From positions 82,410 through 146,409 of the forward strand of contig JAQBXR010000004.1 of assembly GCA_027623295.1 (NCBI GenBank): a stretch of DNA of 64,000 nucleotides, read 5' to 3'. The position numbers and the translations under genes are program-made. Each line of letters opens with the position of its first letter. Within the stretch, counting starts at the first letter, position 1. The stretch comes from Planctomycetota bacterium. Lineage in GTDB: Bacteria > Planctomycetota > UBA1135. The notes under the pieces were generated by a model. The model saw only the letters and a program-made list of their open reading frames with translations. It was not told the origin of the DNA and ran no database searches. Below, piece after piece: positions 9,963 through 17,846 of the stretch.

Positions 9963-10672
9963 TACTTTTTGTAGTTGCGTGCCGCATCTGCGAAACCGGA
10001 AAACATGGCACGGGTAGCTTGGGAGTCCGGAGCGCGCTCTGGATGCCATTGCACACCCAACGCGAAGGTCTTTCCAGGCAGTTCGACGGCCTCTAGGGTG
10101 CCATCGTCCGCCCAGGCAGAGGCCTTAAGGATAGCGCCAGGGTCAATTAGCGCCTGATGATGGAAACTCGGCACCAAAAAATCGTTGGTGCCGACCAGTT
10201 GTGCGAGCAGGGAGCCAGCACACGGTTTGACGGCGTGCTCAAACCCTTTGGTGTGCCCGATGAAGTTCTCCATATGCTGCTCAAAAGGCGCATCGTGGAG
10301 CAAACCCATCACTTGCATGCCGAAGCACACGCCGAACAAGGGCATGTCGCGCTGCAGGGTTCCGCGGACTAATTCCAAATTCATGGACTGCTGCTCCAGC
10401 GGTACCGGCTTACATTCGGCAGTGGGTGCTGGTCCGCCGTAAGGGCGCAGATCGAGGTCGTCGCCGCCAGTCATTAAAACGCCGTCGAGTCGATCCAGAA
10501 TCGCATCGACATCGGCAGGCGGGGCGTCGCCAGGAATCAACACGGGAACCATGCCGGCCGCACGCAATACGGGCATGTAGCTGGTGAACAACTGAAAGCG
10601 TCGTTGTCCTTCATACCAAGGGGCATCGAGCAGTTCGACGGTGACCCCAATCAGTGGGTGCGGTGAGTCCAT
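9962..10672 (-). CDS. class I glutamine-amidotransferase-like (peptidase C26) hydrolase
   Basis: A 236-aa protein of the gamma-glutamyl-gamma-aminobutyrate hydrolase (PuuD) type. The nucleophile elbow GVCFGMQVMG carries the catalytic Cys, and GVQWHPE near the C-terminus supplies the His and Glu. The opening PLIGVTVELL and the VLMTGGDDL segment fit the family. It probably cleaves a gamma-glutamyl amide; the exact substrate is unknown. A longer reading frame reaches upstream to 10918 but would run antisense through the CaCA exchanger gene, so the ATG at 10672 is preferred (the ATG at 10675 is equally possible). It is divergent from the exchanger gene by only about 22 bp. Confidence 0.85.
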   Translation of the reverse strand: MDSPHPLIGVTVELLDAPWYEGQRRFQLFTSYMPVLRAAGMVPVLIPGDAPPADVDAILDRLDGVLMTGGDDLDLRPYGGPAPTAECKPVPLEQQSMNLELVRGTLQRDMPLFGVCFGMQVMGLLHDAPFEQHMENFIGHTKGFEHAVKPCAGSLLAQLVGTNDFLVPSFHHQALIDPGAILKASAWADDGTLEAVELPGKTFALGVQWHPERAPDSQATRAMFSGFADAARNYKK

Positions 10673-10681
10673 CATGGACCC

Positions 10682-10687
10682 TATACT
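10682..10687 (+). promoter_or_regulatory. -10 box (TATACT) of the CaCA exchanger gene
   Basis: TATACT lies 10 nt before the ATG at 10698, inside a 22-bp divergent gap. A transcript starting about 7 nt downstream would have a leader of only a few bases. There is no Shine-Dalgarno sequence. Confidence 0.5.
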
Positions 10688-10697
10688 AAGCGCCCGC

Positions 10698-11645
10698 ATG
10701 GCGTACCTGTACCTACTCCTCGGCCTTGCTGGCCTCTTGATTGGATCCGACCTCGCAGTACGCGGTTCGATTTCCTTGGCGCATCGCTGGGGATGGCCAG
10801 GATGGGCCACTGGCCTGTTGCTGCTCGCGGTTGGAACCTCGCTTCCGGAGCTATTCATCAGCATTGCGAGCGCCCCCGAGCACCCAGGATTGGCGCTTGG
10901 CAACATCTTTGGCTCCAACGCTTTTAACGTGGGCGTGGTGCTTGGCGCAGCTTTGTTGTTGAAGGGGAGTGCGCGCTTAGATGTTCACGCGGTGCGCCTG
11001 CCAACCCTCCTGCCTCTGGTGTTTGGAAGCCTGGCGGCGTTTTTGCTTATCGGCGCACCGCAAGAGATTTACTTTTTGAGCTTCCTGTTCTTGGTGGCTT
11101 ATGGAGTCATGATCCGCCTGAGTATCGCTTTGCGCGGCGATGATTTACGCGAAGATGAGGAGGCTGCCCCAACCAAGGTATTCAACTTTCCGCTAGCCTT
11201 GGCGCTGACGGCGGCTGGCTTTCTGCTGTTGGCCTTTGCATCTACCTGGTTCCTCAATGGTGCATTAGACATCGCGAACCAATTGGGTTGGAAGGAAGGC
11301 TTTGCCGGTTTCATTATCACTGCGATTGGAACTTCGGCTCCAGAGTTGTTCACTTCGGTTCGAGCGCTGAAACTTGGCCATGCTGGCGCCGTCTTCGGTA
11401 ATGTGGTGGGCTCCAACGCATTCAACCTTCTGGTCGCAGGCGGATTTATCGGTTTGCTGGCCGACGTGCAGGCACCACAAGAGGGCCTCTCCGCGCTAGT
11501 CATGGTCAACATGATTGCGACTTTGGTGTTGATCATCCCCGGGATTCTCACTAACAAAAATCGCGAAATCTCGATTAAGGCTTATCAAGGCATGGGAGTG
11601 CTGCTGATTGGCGGCTATCTTGCCGGTGCCTTTTGGGTTTCCTAA
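10698..11645 (+). CDS. CaCA-family sodium/calcium exchanger-like antiporter
   Basis: A 315-aa polytopic protein with about ten hydrophobic segments and the two inverted alpha-repeats of the Ca2+/cation antiporter family. Repeat 1 contains GTSLPELFISI and GNIFGSNAFNVG; repeat 2 contains GTSAPELFTSV and GNVVGSNAFNLL. The central acidic Glu of each GTS-PE motif is the expected cation ligand. It would exchange Na+ (or H+/K+) for Ca2+ across the inner membrane. The size equals that of YrbG-type bacterial members. The start at 10698 begins directly with the first TM and follows the TATACT box. lpxD starts 17 nt after its stop with its own promoter-like box. Confidence 0.9.
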   Translation: MAYLYLLLGLAGLLIGSDLAVRGSISLAHRWGWPGWATGLLLLAVGTSLPELFISIASAPEHPGLALGNIFGSNAFNVGVVLGAALLLKGSARLDVHAVRLPTLLPLVFGSLAAFLLIGAPQEIYFLSFLFLVAYGVMIRLSIALRGDDLREDEEAAPTKVFNFPLALALTAAGFLLLAFASTWFLNGALDIANQLGWKEGFAGFIITAIGTSAPELFTSVRALKLGHAGAVFGNVVGSNAFNLLVAGGFIGLLADVQAPQEGLSALVMVNMIATLVLIIPGILTNKNREISIKAYQGMGVLLIGGYLAGAFWVS

Positions 11646-11650
11646 GCTGT

Positions 11651-11656
11651 TAAACT
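11651..11656 (+). promoter_or_regulatory. -10 box (TAAACT) placing lpxD on a leaderless transcript
   Basis: TAAACT followed by exactly 6 nt and then the lpxD ATG. Transcription from this box would begin at or next to the start codon. No ribosome binding site precedes the ATG. Confidence 0.55.
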
Positions 11657-11662
11657 GCGCAC

Positions 11663-12703
11663 ATGAACCCTGGATGGACTCCCGAACCTGGAACTCCGCT
11701 CAACGCCGAGCAAGTTGCCGCTTTGGTCGATGGCACCCTCGAAGGGGAAACCGGACAATACTTCGAGCACGTGCGTGATCTGGAATCCGCGACCAAGTCC
11801 GACGTTGTGTTCTTCCGTTCCGGCCCGAATGGAATTGGCCGCGCTCCAGCCCAAGCCGAACTCGAAGCCTTTCAAAATACGGCGGCTGGATTACTGCTGG
11901 TGGACGCTCTCACCGATGCCAGTGGGCGCGCTTGCATTCGAGTTGCGAACCCAGCATTGGCCGCTGCAAAGTTGGCGCAGCATTGGGAATCTTACATTAC
12001 GGAGACTGCCATGGGCATTCATCCAACCGCGGTGGTGGATAAGGCGGCTAAGGTTGATATCTCCGCGCGCATCGGACCGCACTGCGTGATTGCAGCGGGC
12101 GCCGTGATTGGCGCCCACGCGAACTTGGTTTCTGGTGTGCATGTAGGCGAAGGAAGTCGGGTCGGCGACGCTTGCGTTTTGAATCCAGGAGTGGTTCTTG
12201 GACCACGGGTAGAAATGGGTCAGAAATGTGTGGTGCAAGCCAATACAGTCATCGGCTCGGCGGGCTTCGGCTACGTTTGGAGCGGAAGTGAGCATGTGCA
12301 CATGCCGCAAATGGGGGGCGTGCAAATTGGCGAGCGCGTCGAGATTGGCGCAAATTCATGCATTGACGCTGGTACTTTTCAGCCCACGGTCATCGGCGAT
12401 AACTGTCTACTCGACAACCATGTGCAGATCGGCCACAACAGCAAACTGGGTCGTTTCGTCATCCTGTGTGGCAAAGTTGGCATCAGTGGCAGTGTAGAAA
12501 TCGGAGACGGCGCCATTTTTGCTGGATCTTCGGGTGCCGCCGGACATAATTCAATTGGACCAGGTGCCAAGATCGCCGTGAAAGCCGTGGTCACCAGCAA
12601 TGTTCCTGCAGGAGCGACCTACGCCGGTAACCCTGCGGTGGATTACGGTTTACATCAGCGCATGCAAATTATGCTGCGGCGTATGGCCCGCAAAAAAAAG
12701 TAG
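11663..12703 (+). CDS. lpxD: UDP-3-O-(3-hydroxyacyl)glucosamine N-acyltransferase
   Basis: A 346-aa LpxD that adds the second acyl chain in lipid A synthesis. After an N-terminal uridine-binding-like domain (residues 1-115) come hexapeptide repeats of a left-handed beta helix (about 118-320). Family marks are the GSAGFGYVW loop and NHVQIGHN, which holds the catalytic His. The C-terminus is a basic helix ending in KKK. Its presence shows that the organism can make lipid A and so has an LPS-type outer membrane. No other lpx genes are in the window, so it is not in the classic lpxD-fabZ-lpxA cluster. Confidence 0.95.
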   Translation: MNPGWTPEPGTPLNAEQVAALVDGTLEGETGQYFEHVRDLESATKSDVVFFRSGPNGIGRAPAQAELEAFQNTAAGLLLVDALTDASGRACIRVANPALAAAKLAQHWESYITETAMGIHPTAVVDKAAKVDISARIGPHCVIAAGAVIGAHANLVSGVHVGEGSRVGDACVLNPGVVLGPRVEMGQKCVVQANTVIGSAGFGYVWSGSEHVHMPQMGGVQIGERVEIGANSCIDAGTFQPTVIGDNCLLDNHVQIGHNSKLGRFVILCGKVGISGSVEIGDGAIFAGSSGAAGHNSIGPGAKIAVKAVVTSNVPAGATYAGNPAVDYGLHQRMQIMLRRMARKKK

Positions 12704-12963
12704 GCTTTTAGGGTTCAATGACGGAGTTCCAGGAACTACGGAGCTGTATTACGGTCCAAGCTTCTTGGACCGCTCCTTTGGCGAGCCAGTCAATTTGGTC
12801 GTTCAGGTGAATCTAGGCTTGGTCGATTTCCATTGCCGGCAGTTACCTAGGGGGGGTGCCGAACATTTGGGCGCACTTTTTTACGCCCTAGACGAAGAGG
12901 AAGTTGAAGCCGGCTTCCCGTTTCACGTGGAAGACTCTTCGGTCGCACCGCACTGCCCAGTGC
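12704..12963. other. 260-bp intergenic stretch with a perfect hairpin
   Basis: The region lies between convergent genes. GGTCCAAG (12753-12760) and CTTGGACC (12764-12771) form a perfect 8-bp hairpin with a 3-nt loop, but without a T tract. A plus-strand frame stays open across the whole stretch and would encode protein-like sequence, but it has no good start codon. Nothing else is recognised. Confidence 0.3.
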
Positions 12964-13416
12964 TTAAGCGGCAAGCTGAAAATGCAGCTGCAGTAGATTC
13001 TGCCTGTGCAGGCTCGCGTCAAGAATCTTGAGCGCCTGATGGAAGGGGCACCATTCCCAGCCGGCAACAGCTCCGCGTAACTGGGGCTGCACGCTAGGAG
13101 AACTGACCTGGACTCCAACGGGCCATTGCACCAGCTGCAAATCGCCAAGGTCTTGGATTAATCCGGTCGGTGGAGAAATGAAATCGAAGGCTTGGCTGAG
13201 CCCGGTTTCGGCGTGAACTTGGCGTAAAGCGGCATGCCGCAGGTCTTCATCCCAATCCACGGGACCGACCACTGGGCGCCACACCTTTTCTGCCGTCGGC
13301 GCGGCCTGAAGGAGCAGGTATTCTGGGCCACTACCGCTGTAACGGTAGAGGAATACGTGGACCTCATGGCGCTGGCCGAGATCACCAAACTGAGCGGGTG
13401 AGAATCTGCGTGACAT
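12964..13416 (-). CDS. NUDIX-fold protein with degenerate NUDIX box
   Basis: A 150-aa protein with the early beta strands (VHVFLYRY...EYLLLQ) and the glycine-started helix of NUDIX hydrolases (GPVDWDEDLRHAALRQVHAETGL). In the canonical box REUxEE two acidic metal ligands are needed; here the segment reads RQVHAE, with Gln and Ala where Glu is expected. It may be catalytically weak, may use other ligands, or may only bind a nucleotide-like ligand. It is divergent from folC with only 24 bp between start codons, and both sides show overlapping -10-like boxes (TAGGAA minus, TAGAAG plus). Confidence 0.6.
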   Translation of the reverse strand: MSRRFSPAQFGDLGQRHEVHVFLYRYSGSGPEYLLLQAAPTAEKVWRPVVGPVDWDEDLRHAALRQVHAETGLSQAFDFISPPTGLIQDLGDLQLVQWPVGVQVSSPSVQPQLRGAVAGWEWCPFHQALKILDASLHRQNLLQLHFQLAA

Positions 13417-13440
13417 TGGAACTTCCTAGAAGCTTACCTC

Positions 13441-14656
13441 ATGAATCGGCTCGAAACACTGTGGACTAAACTCTGCGCACGCACCGACTATGAAACCTGT
13501 AGTCGTCCGCGGGCCGCGCGTTTCCGCCTAGACACCATTCAGGGCCTCGTAGAACGCCTTGAGAACGTGCATTTGAGCATCCCAGTGGTCCATTTGGCCG
13601 GGTCTAAAGGCAAAGGAACGGTGTGTAATTATTTGGCCAAGGGATTGTCAGCTTCGGGGCTGAAGGTCGGGCTGTACACCTCGCCGCACCTGAGTGATTG
13701 GCGCGAGCGGATTCAAGTCAACGGCGGCTTTTTAGACGAGGATGCCTTGGCTAATGGCATTGAAAAGGTTCTTCAGACCTCTGTCGGCGACGAGACCTTA
13801 TTTGCTCACGTCAACCGCCATGGTGTGCTTTCGAAGCGCCGCGTGTGACATCATGATTCTCGAAACCGGGCTCGGCGGACGTTCCGATTCCACCAATGTG
13901 GTGCAGCCACTTGCCGCTGCGGTTTCCTCGATTGAGTTAGAGCACGTCGATGTCCTCGGCACTGACCTTGCCACCATCGCAGGGGAAAAGGCTGGCATTT
14001 TCAAATCGGGTTCTTTGCTTTTTGCCGGCGCCAGCCTGCGCGAAGAAGCGTTACGTGTACTTCAATCCACCGCCGATGGACTTCACGAATCACTGCTCAT
14101 CGCGCCAACTTCGGTGCCAGGTTTCACCCATCCACAGGCGCACATGCAGGCGAACTTTGCGCTCGCGGTGACCATCTTGCGCCATTTACCGCGGCCGTTT
14201 TCCGCAGCCGCCGACATCCTCCGCTCACTGCCAAGCTCTGCCCTGCAGTTACCCGGTCGCTTGGAGCAGCGGCAACTCCCCGACGGCCGTTTGGTTCTTT
14301 TTGATGTCGCGCATTCCACCGATTCGTTGACCTCGATAATCCAAACCTTTCGCGCAACTTATCCAGATGCTAAACGCGGCATTGTGCTTGCCCTGCGCGA
14401 TGATAAAGACGCAGCACAATTAGCCACACAACTGAGCGCAAATCTCGGCCTTCGCCCGTCCTCGGAAAGCTGGTGGACTGCACCGGCCGGCGACCATCCG
14501 CGTTCGGCCAACCCGGATACAATCGCTGGTTCCTTTGAGGCCCAAGCCCTGCAACAGCCGGGTTTTCCAAAAGGCCCCGAAGTGCTCCTCATTACTGGCT
14601 CGACTTATTTGGTCGGCGCCCTTCGTCCGCAAACTACGCCGCTTAACCTTCATTAA
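13441..14656 (+). pseudogene. folC: folylpolyglutamate/dihydrofolate synthase, split by a frameshift
   Basis: Two frames together make one FolC of about 404 aa. The first (13441-13848) has the Mur-ligase-type P-loop HLAGSKGKGTVCNYL and runs to GDETLF, then goes out of frame and stops at 13848. The second continues the protein from about 13803 (LTSTAMVCFRSAACD, LETGLGGRSDSTN, then DVAHS) to TAA 14654-14656. The break is near 13800-13805, and loss of two bases there (or gain of one) explains it: restoring them gives the family pattern T-L-F-E-L-T-x-x-A. Product role: ATP-dependent glutamylation of folates. The stop overlaps the ispH start (TAATG). It could be a sequencing error in an otherwise intact essential gene; folP is present at 46.7 kb. 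Confidence 0.8.
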
Positions 14657-15813
14657 TGGCCACCTTCGACAACACGGAAGTTCGTCAAACCTACCGCAGC
14701 ACCTTGGTTGAGGAGCTGCGCGCAAGTGGTTCCCGTTTGGTGGGGGGGTTGGAGATCATGCTGCCCCAGAATTTTGGTTTTTGTTGGGGCGTGGATCGCG
14801 CTTTAGCCATGGTGGAAGAGGCGCGTCGGGTATACGTCGGTCGCCCCATGTGGCTGATAGGCTCGATCATTCACAACCCGCGCGTGAATGCAGACCTTCG
14901 CTCCAAAGGCATCGGTTTCCTTAAAGGTAGTTTTGCAACCGAAGGCGCGCTAGAAAAACTTAGCGAGAACGATGTCGTCATCGTGCCGGCCTTTAGCGCT
15001 ACGGTGGAGGACATGAATGATTTGCGCGCGCGGGGCGTAACGATTGTCGATACGACTTGCCCTTGGGTGATCAAACCGCATAAGCGCACGCTGAAGTACT
15101 TGAAGGAAGGTTTCACTACCGTGATTCACGGCACGGTTGGCCATGAAGAAACCGCTGCAACTTGCTCTTTGATTGAAAGCGAGGGTGGGCATTACGTGGT
15201 GGTTTACAGTATTGAAGAAGCGGAAGTGCTCGCTTCTTTCCTCGAGGGTCAATGCGATGAACAAGCTATGCGCAGTGGCATTCGTGGTGGCAGTTTCTCG
15301 CCGGGCCTAAAAGTAGATGTCGATTTACAACGCTTAGGGGTTATCAACCAAACCACGATGTTGGCAAGCGAATCGCGTGCCATCGGAGACCGCTTGAAGC
15401 TTGCACTGCAAGCCCGGGACGGCGAAGTCGCTTACGAAGACAACTTCCGTGACTTCGACACCATCTGTCGCGCAACGCAAGATAACCAAGATGCTGCGGC
15501 AGCCGTGGCAGATACTCAGCCCGACCTCTATCTTGTGGTGGGTGGTTACGACAGTTCGAACACTAAAAACCTAGCCCGCGTGGGCCGACGTTTAGGGGTT
15601 CCGGCTTTCCATATTGAAGGCCCACATTGCATTGGTGACAAACTTCAACATCGCGATCACACCAGCGGCGAAATCTTGGAGGAAGGCGCTTGGCTGCCAT
15701 CGAAACGGCCTTTGCGCGTGGCTTTCACCGCCGGCGCCAGCACCCCCGATGCCGTTCTCGGTGAAGTGATCGAAGGTTTAGTTGAGTTTGCTGGCGAAAC
15801 CTTAGTGATCTAG
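14656..15813 (+). CDS. ispH: 4-hydroxy-3-methylbut-2-enyl diphosphate reductase, long (plant/cyanobacterial-like) form
   Basis: A 385-aa IspH, the last enzyme of the MEP isoprenoid pathway, producing IPP and DMAPP with a 4Fe-4S cluster. The three cluster cysteines sit in NFGFCWGVDRA, VDTTCPWVIKPH and FDTICRATQDNQ. The substrate-binding histidines appear in IHNPRVN and HGTVGHEE, and the SSNTKNLA segment is typical. The chain is longer than the roughly 315 aa of E. coli IspH. The CRATQ wording and the insertion near residues 185-225 resemble the plant and cyanobacterial branch. The start overlaps the folC stop, implying coupled translation. Confidence 0.93.
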   Translation: MATFDNTEVRQTYRSTLVEELRASGSRLVGGLEIMLPQNFGFCWGVDRALAMVEEARRVYVGRPMWLIGSIIHNPRVNADLRSKGIGFLKGSFATEGALEKLSENDVVIVPAFSATVEDMNDLRARGVTIVDTTCPWVIKPHKRTLKYLKEGFTTVIHGTVGHEETAATCSLIESEGGHYVVVYSIEEAEVLASFLEGQCDEQAMRSGIRGGSFSPGLKVDVDLQRLGVINQTTMLASESRAIGDRLKLALQARDGEVAYEDNFRDFDTICRATQDNQDAAAAVADTQPDLYLVVGGYDSSNTKNLARVGRRLGVPAFHIEGPHCIGDKLQHRDHTSGEILEEGAWLPSKRPLRVAFTAGASTPDAVLGEVIEGLVEFAGETLVI

Positions 15814-15992
15814 CGGTTCGCGCGCCCCACACTTGGAGTTGGATGCTTGGAGTAGAGAGAGTGAATTCCAATTCCAACTTGCGGCTCAACGCGGAAGAGC
15901 TATTTTCGTCTTCCAAGTGGGCTTGATTCTGGCCGTTCTCATCCCCGGGTTATGCGTCATTACACGAAAGCGAGAGTGTTATGAAGAGCGAG

Positions 15993-16018
15993 AAAATCCA
16001 GCACATTTAGTGCTGGAT
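15993..16018 (-). terminator. intrinsic terminator after rsgA
   Basis: On the minus strand the hairpin ATCCAGCAC / GTGCTGGAT (9 bp, 5-nt loop) is followed at once by TTTT. It begins just past the rsgA stop, so it probably ends that transcript. It may also act on ispH from the other side, where the T run is weak. Confidence 0.65.
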
Positions 16019-16020
16019 GT

Positions 16021-16992
16021 TTAGTTCCGCGCCTTGTGGTCCGGTCCGGACGGCTTTTCATTACTACCCGTTCCGCCATACGCTTCTTCGAGTTCGTTGA
16101 GGATCTCGATATAGGAGCGCAAACGTGATGGCGGAAAGTCGCCATCGTCCAGAGCCTTTTGCACTGCGCAGTCGGGCTCTCCCCGATGCATGCAGGCTGG
16201 GTATTTACATTCTTTTCCAAGCTCACGCATTTCCGCATAGTGCAGACGCAATTCATGTGGCGGAATTCCGAAAGGCCGGAATTTGCGCACGCCAGGAGTG
16301 TCAATCATGGCTCCACCCATGGCTAGCGGATACCAACGGGTAAAGGTTGTGGTGTGGCGCCCCGACTGCAGCGAGACTGAGGCTTCGCGGACTTCCAAGT
16401 TGAGGCTTGGATCAATCGCATTCATTAAAGTGGATTTACCAACACCGCTCAATCCATAAAGCACACTGGTTTTGCCTTTAAGTTTGGCCACTAACTCCTC
16501 TACGCCAATGTTTTCGGTGGCCGAGGTTTGTAAGACATCGGCACCGGAGTTTGCATAACTGGCCTCATACTTCCTCAGCTTGCCACGCTTACCTTGGTCT
16601 ATCTTGTTCAAGACAAGCAGCGCAGGGATTCCGGCAAAACTACAAGCGGCCAACATGCGGTCCGCCACAATCGAAGAAAACGCAGGCATTCCAAGGGAAT
16701 TGACCACTACGACTAAATCCACATTAGTCGCCAAAATTTGGCGTCGGTCGGCGTCATCACCAGCGGCTCGTCGCGCAAACAAGTTGCTGCGAGGGAGGAC
16801 TTTATCGATTGCTAAATCGGAGGCTCCACCGCTCAAAACCACCCGGTCGCCCACAGCAACCGGCGCCTTATCGATGCATTGGTTTTCAAATAGTCGTCCT
16901 CGCATGCGCGCCTTGCGAACCTCTCCGTCCACCATGACCTCGCATTGCCGAGCGTCTACGCGAACCACAAAGGGGCTGTCTTGGAATTCCAT
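16021..16992 (-). CDS. rsgA: ribosome small subunit-dependent GTPase A
   Basis: A 323-aa RsgA (YjeQ), a circularly permuted GTPase involved in late 30S maturation. An N-terminal OB-fold (about 1-75) comes first, then the GTPase motifs in the permuted order G4 (LNKID), G1 (GLSGVGKST, near residue 180), G3 (DTPG). The C-terminal zinc domain has the Cys/His set around CKYPACMHRGEPDC. Length is normal. The gene is transcribed away from the neighbouring methylase gene. Its ATG lies 8 nt from a TAGAAT box on the minus strand. Confidence 0.95.
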   Translation of the reverse strand: MEFQDSPFVVRVDARQCEVMVDGEVRKARMRGRLFENQCIDKAPVAVGDRVVLSGGASDLAIDKVLPRSNLFARRAAGDDADRRQILATNVDLVVVVNSLGMPAFSSIVADRMLAACSFAGIPALLVLNKIDQGKRGKLRKYEASYANSGADVLQTSATENIGVEELVAKLKGKTSVLYGLSGVGKSTLMNAIDPSLNLEVREASVSLQSGRHTTTFTRWYPLAMGGAMIDTPGVRKFRPFGIPPHELRLHYAEMRELGKECKYPACMHRGEPDCAVQKALDDGDFPPSRLRSYIEILNELEEAYGGTGSNEKPSGPDHKARN

Positions 16993-17000
16993 CGGCCAAC

Positions 17001-17006
17001 ATTCTA
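17001..17006 (-). promoter_or_regulatory. -10 box (TAGAAT) of rsgA
   Basis: On the minus strand TAGAAT is followed by 8 nt and the rsgA ATG, so the mRNA leader would be at most one or two bases. The matching box of the divergent methylase gene is 30 bp away. Confidence 0.5.
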
Positions 17007-17036
17007 TCTCAGTTCTCCGCGGTGGAGTGGGGTAAG

Positions 17037-17042
17037 TAGAAT
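17037..17042 (+). promoter_or_regulatory. -10 box (TAGAAT) of the TrmH-family gene
   Basis: TAGAAT, 6 nt (AGGAGC), then ATG at 17049. The AGGAG could look like a Shine-Dalgarno sequence but is only 1 nt from the ATG, too close to work. A leaderless start is the simpler reading. Confidence 0.5.
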
Positions 17043-17048
17043 AGGAGC

Positions 17049-17843
17049 ATGGAACTTGAGGTCATTCAGTCAGCACAAAACGCGAAGTTGAAATCCTTGC
17101 GTGGGTTACGCGCAGGAAAGGAGCGTGAATTCACCGCATTGGAGGGTCGACATTTGCTGGAAGATGCTTTGGCTGCTGGTGCCAAGGTGCTTTGGGTTTT
17201 GGTGCGCGAAGGGGAAGATCTGGAGGACCCTCTTTTGCAGCAAGCAGAGGCGGTTGGCGCGGAGATTGCTCCTTGCGATGGCAAGCTCATGCTCGATGCC
17301 AGCCGTTTAGATTCCCCACCAGATTTCATCGCATGGGTGGAACGCCCTTGCGGCGATTGGAAAGAAGCTTTTGCTGCGAGTGAGCCTGGGCAATGGTGGT
17401 TGGTTGCAGCTGGCGTGCAGGACCCTGGCAACTTAGGCGCTTTGGCGCGGGTCGCTGCCGGATTTGGCGCGGTTGGTTTGCTGTGCCTAAAGGGTGGCGT
17501 TTCTCCATGGCATCCGCGTGCTTTACGTGGAGCAAGCGGCACGACTTTTCGCTTACCCGTTTTTGAAGGCGTGGACTCCAGTGAGTTTTTGGCCTTCGCA
17601 AATGATTCTCACGTAGAGCTCTGGGCAACCGCGACCGATGGCGAAGACCTGAACGATGTCATCGGAGGTGCGAAAAGGGAAAAACCGATTGCTTTACTTC
17701 TTGGTGAAGAGGGACGTGGGTTAGATCCTTGGTTGTTTGCCGCCTGTTCCCGGAAAATAGGCATCTCTTTGGCGCGCGATGTGGATTCCTTAAATGTGGC
17801 CACAGCGGCGGCGGTGTTCGGCTGGGCTTTGCGCGAGAAATAG
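17049..17843 (+). CDS. SpoU/TrmH-family RNA 2'-O-methyltransferase
   Basis: A 264-aa SPOUT methyltransferase that would transfer a methyl group from SAM to a ribose 2'-OH in rRNA or tRNA. An N-terminal L30e-like substrate-binding part (about 1-100) is followed by the knotted domain. Motif 1 is QDPGNLGALARVA with the conserved Asn and Arg, motif 2 is LLLGEEGRGLD, and motif 3 is DSLNVATAAAVFGW. The arrangement resembles the RlmB/TsnR group, but the target nucleotide cannot be told from sequence. rarA starts 3 nt after its stop, so the two form an operon. Confidence 0.88.
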   Translation: MELEVIQSAQNAKLKSLRGLRAGKEREFTALEGRHLLEDALAAGAKVLWVLVREGEDLEDPLLQQAEAVGAEIAPCDGKLMLDASRLDSPPDFIAWVERPCGDWKEAFAASEPGQWWLVAAGVQDPGNLGALARVAAGFGAVGLLCLKGGVSPWHPRALRGASGTTFRLPVFEGVDSSEFLAFANDSHVELWATATDGEDLNDVIGGAKREKPIALLLGEEGRGLDPWLFAACSRKIGISLARDVDSLNVATAAAVFGWALREK

Positions 17844-17846
17844 GCC

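Noticed and set aside
15833..16024. A 63-codon plus-strand frame between ispH and rsgA
   Set aside because: It runs over the rsgA terminator hairpin, is not protein-like apart from one hydrophobic stretch, and has no start signal.
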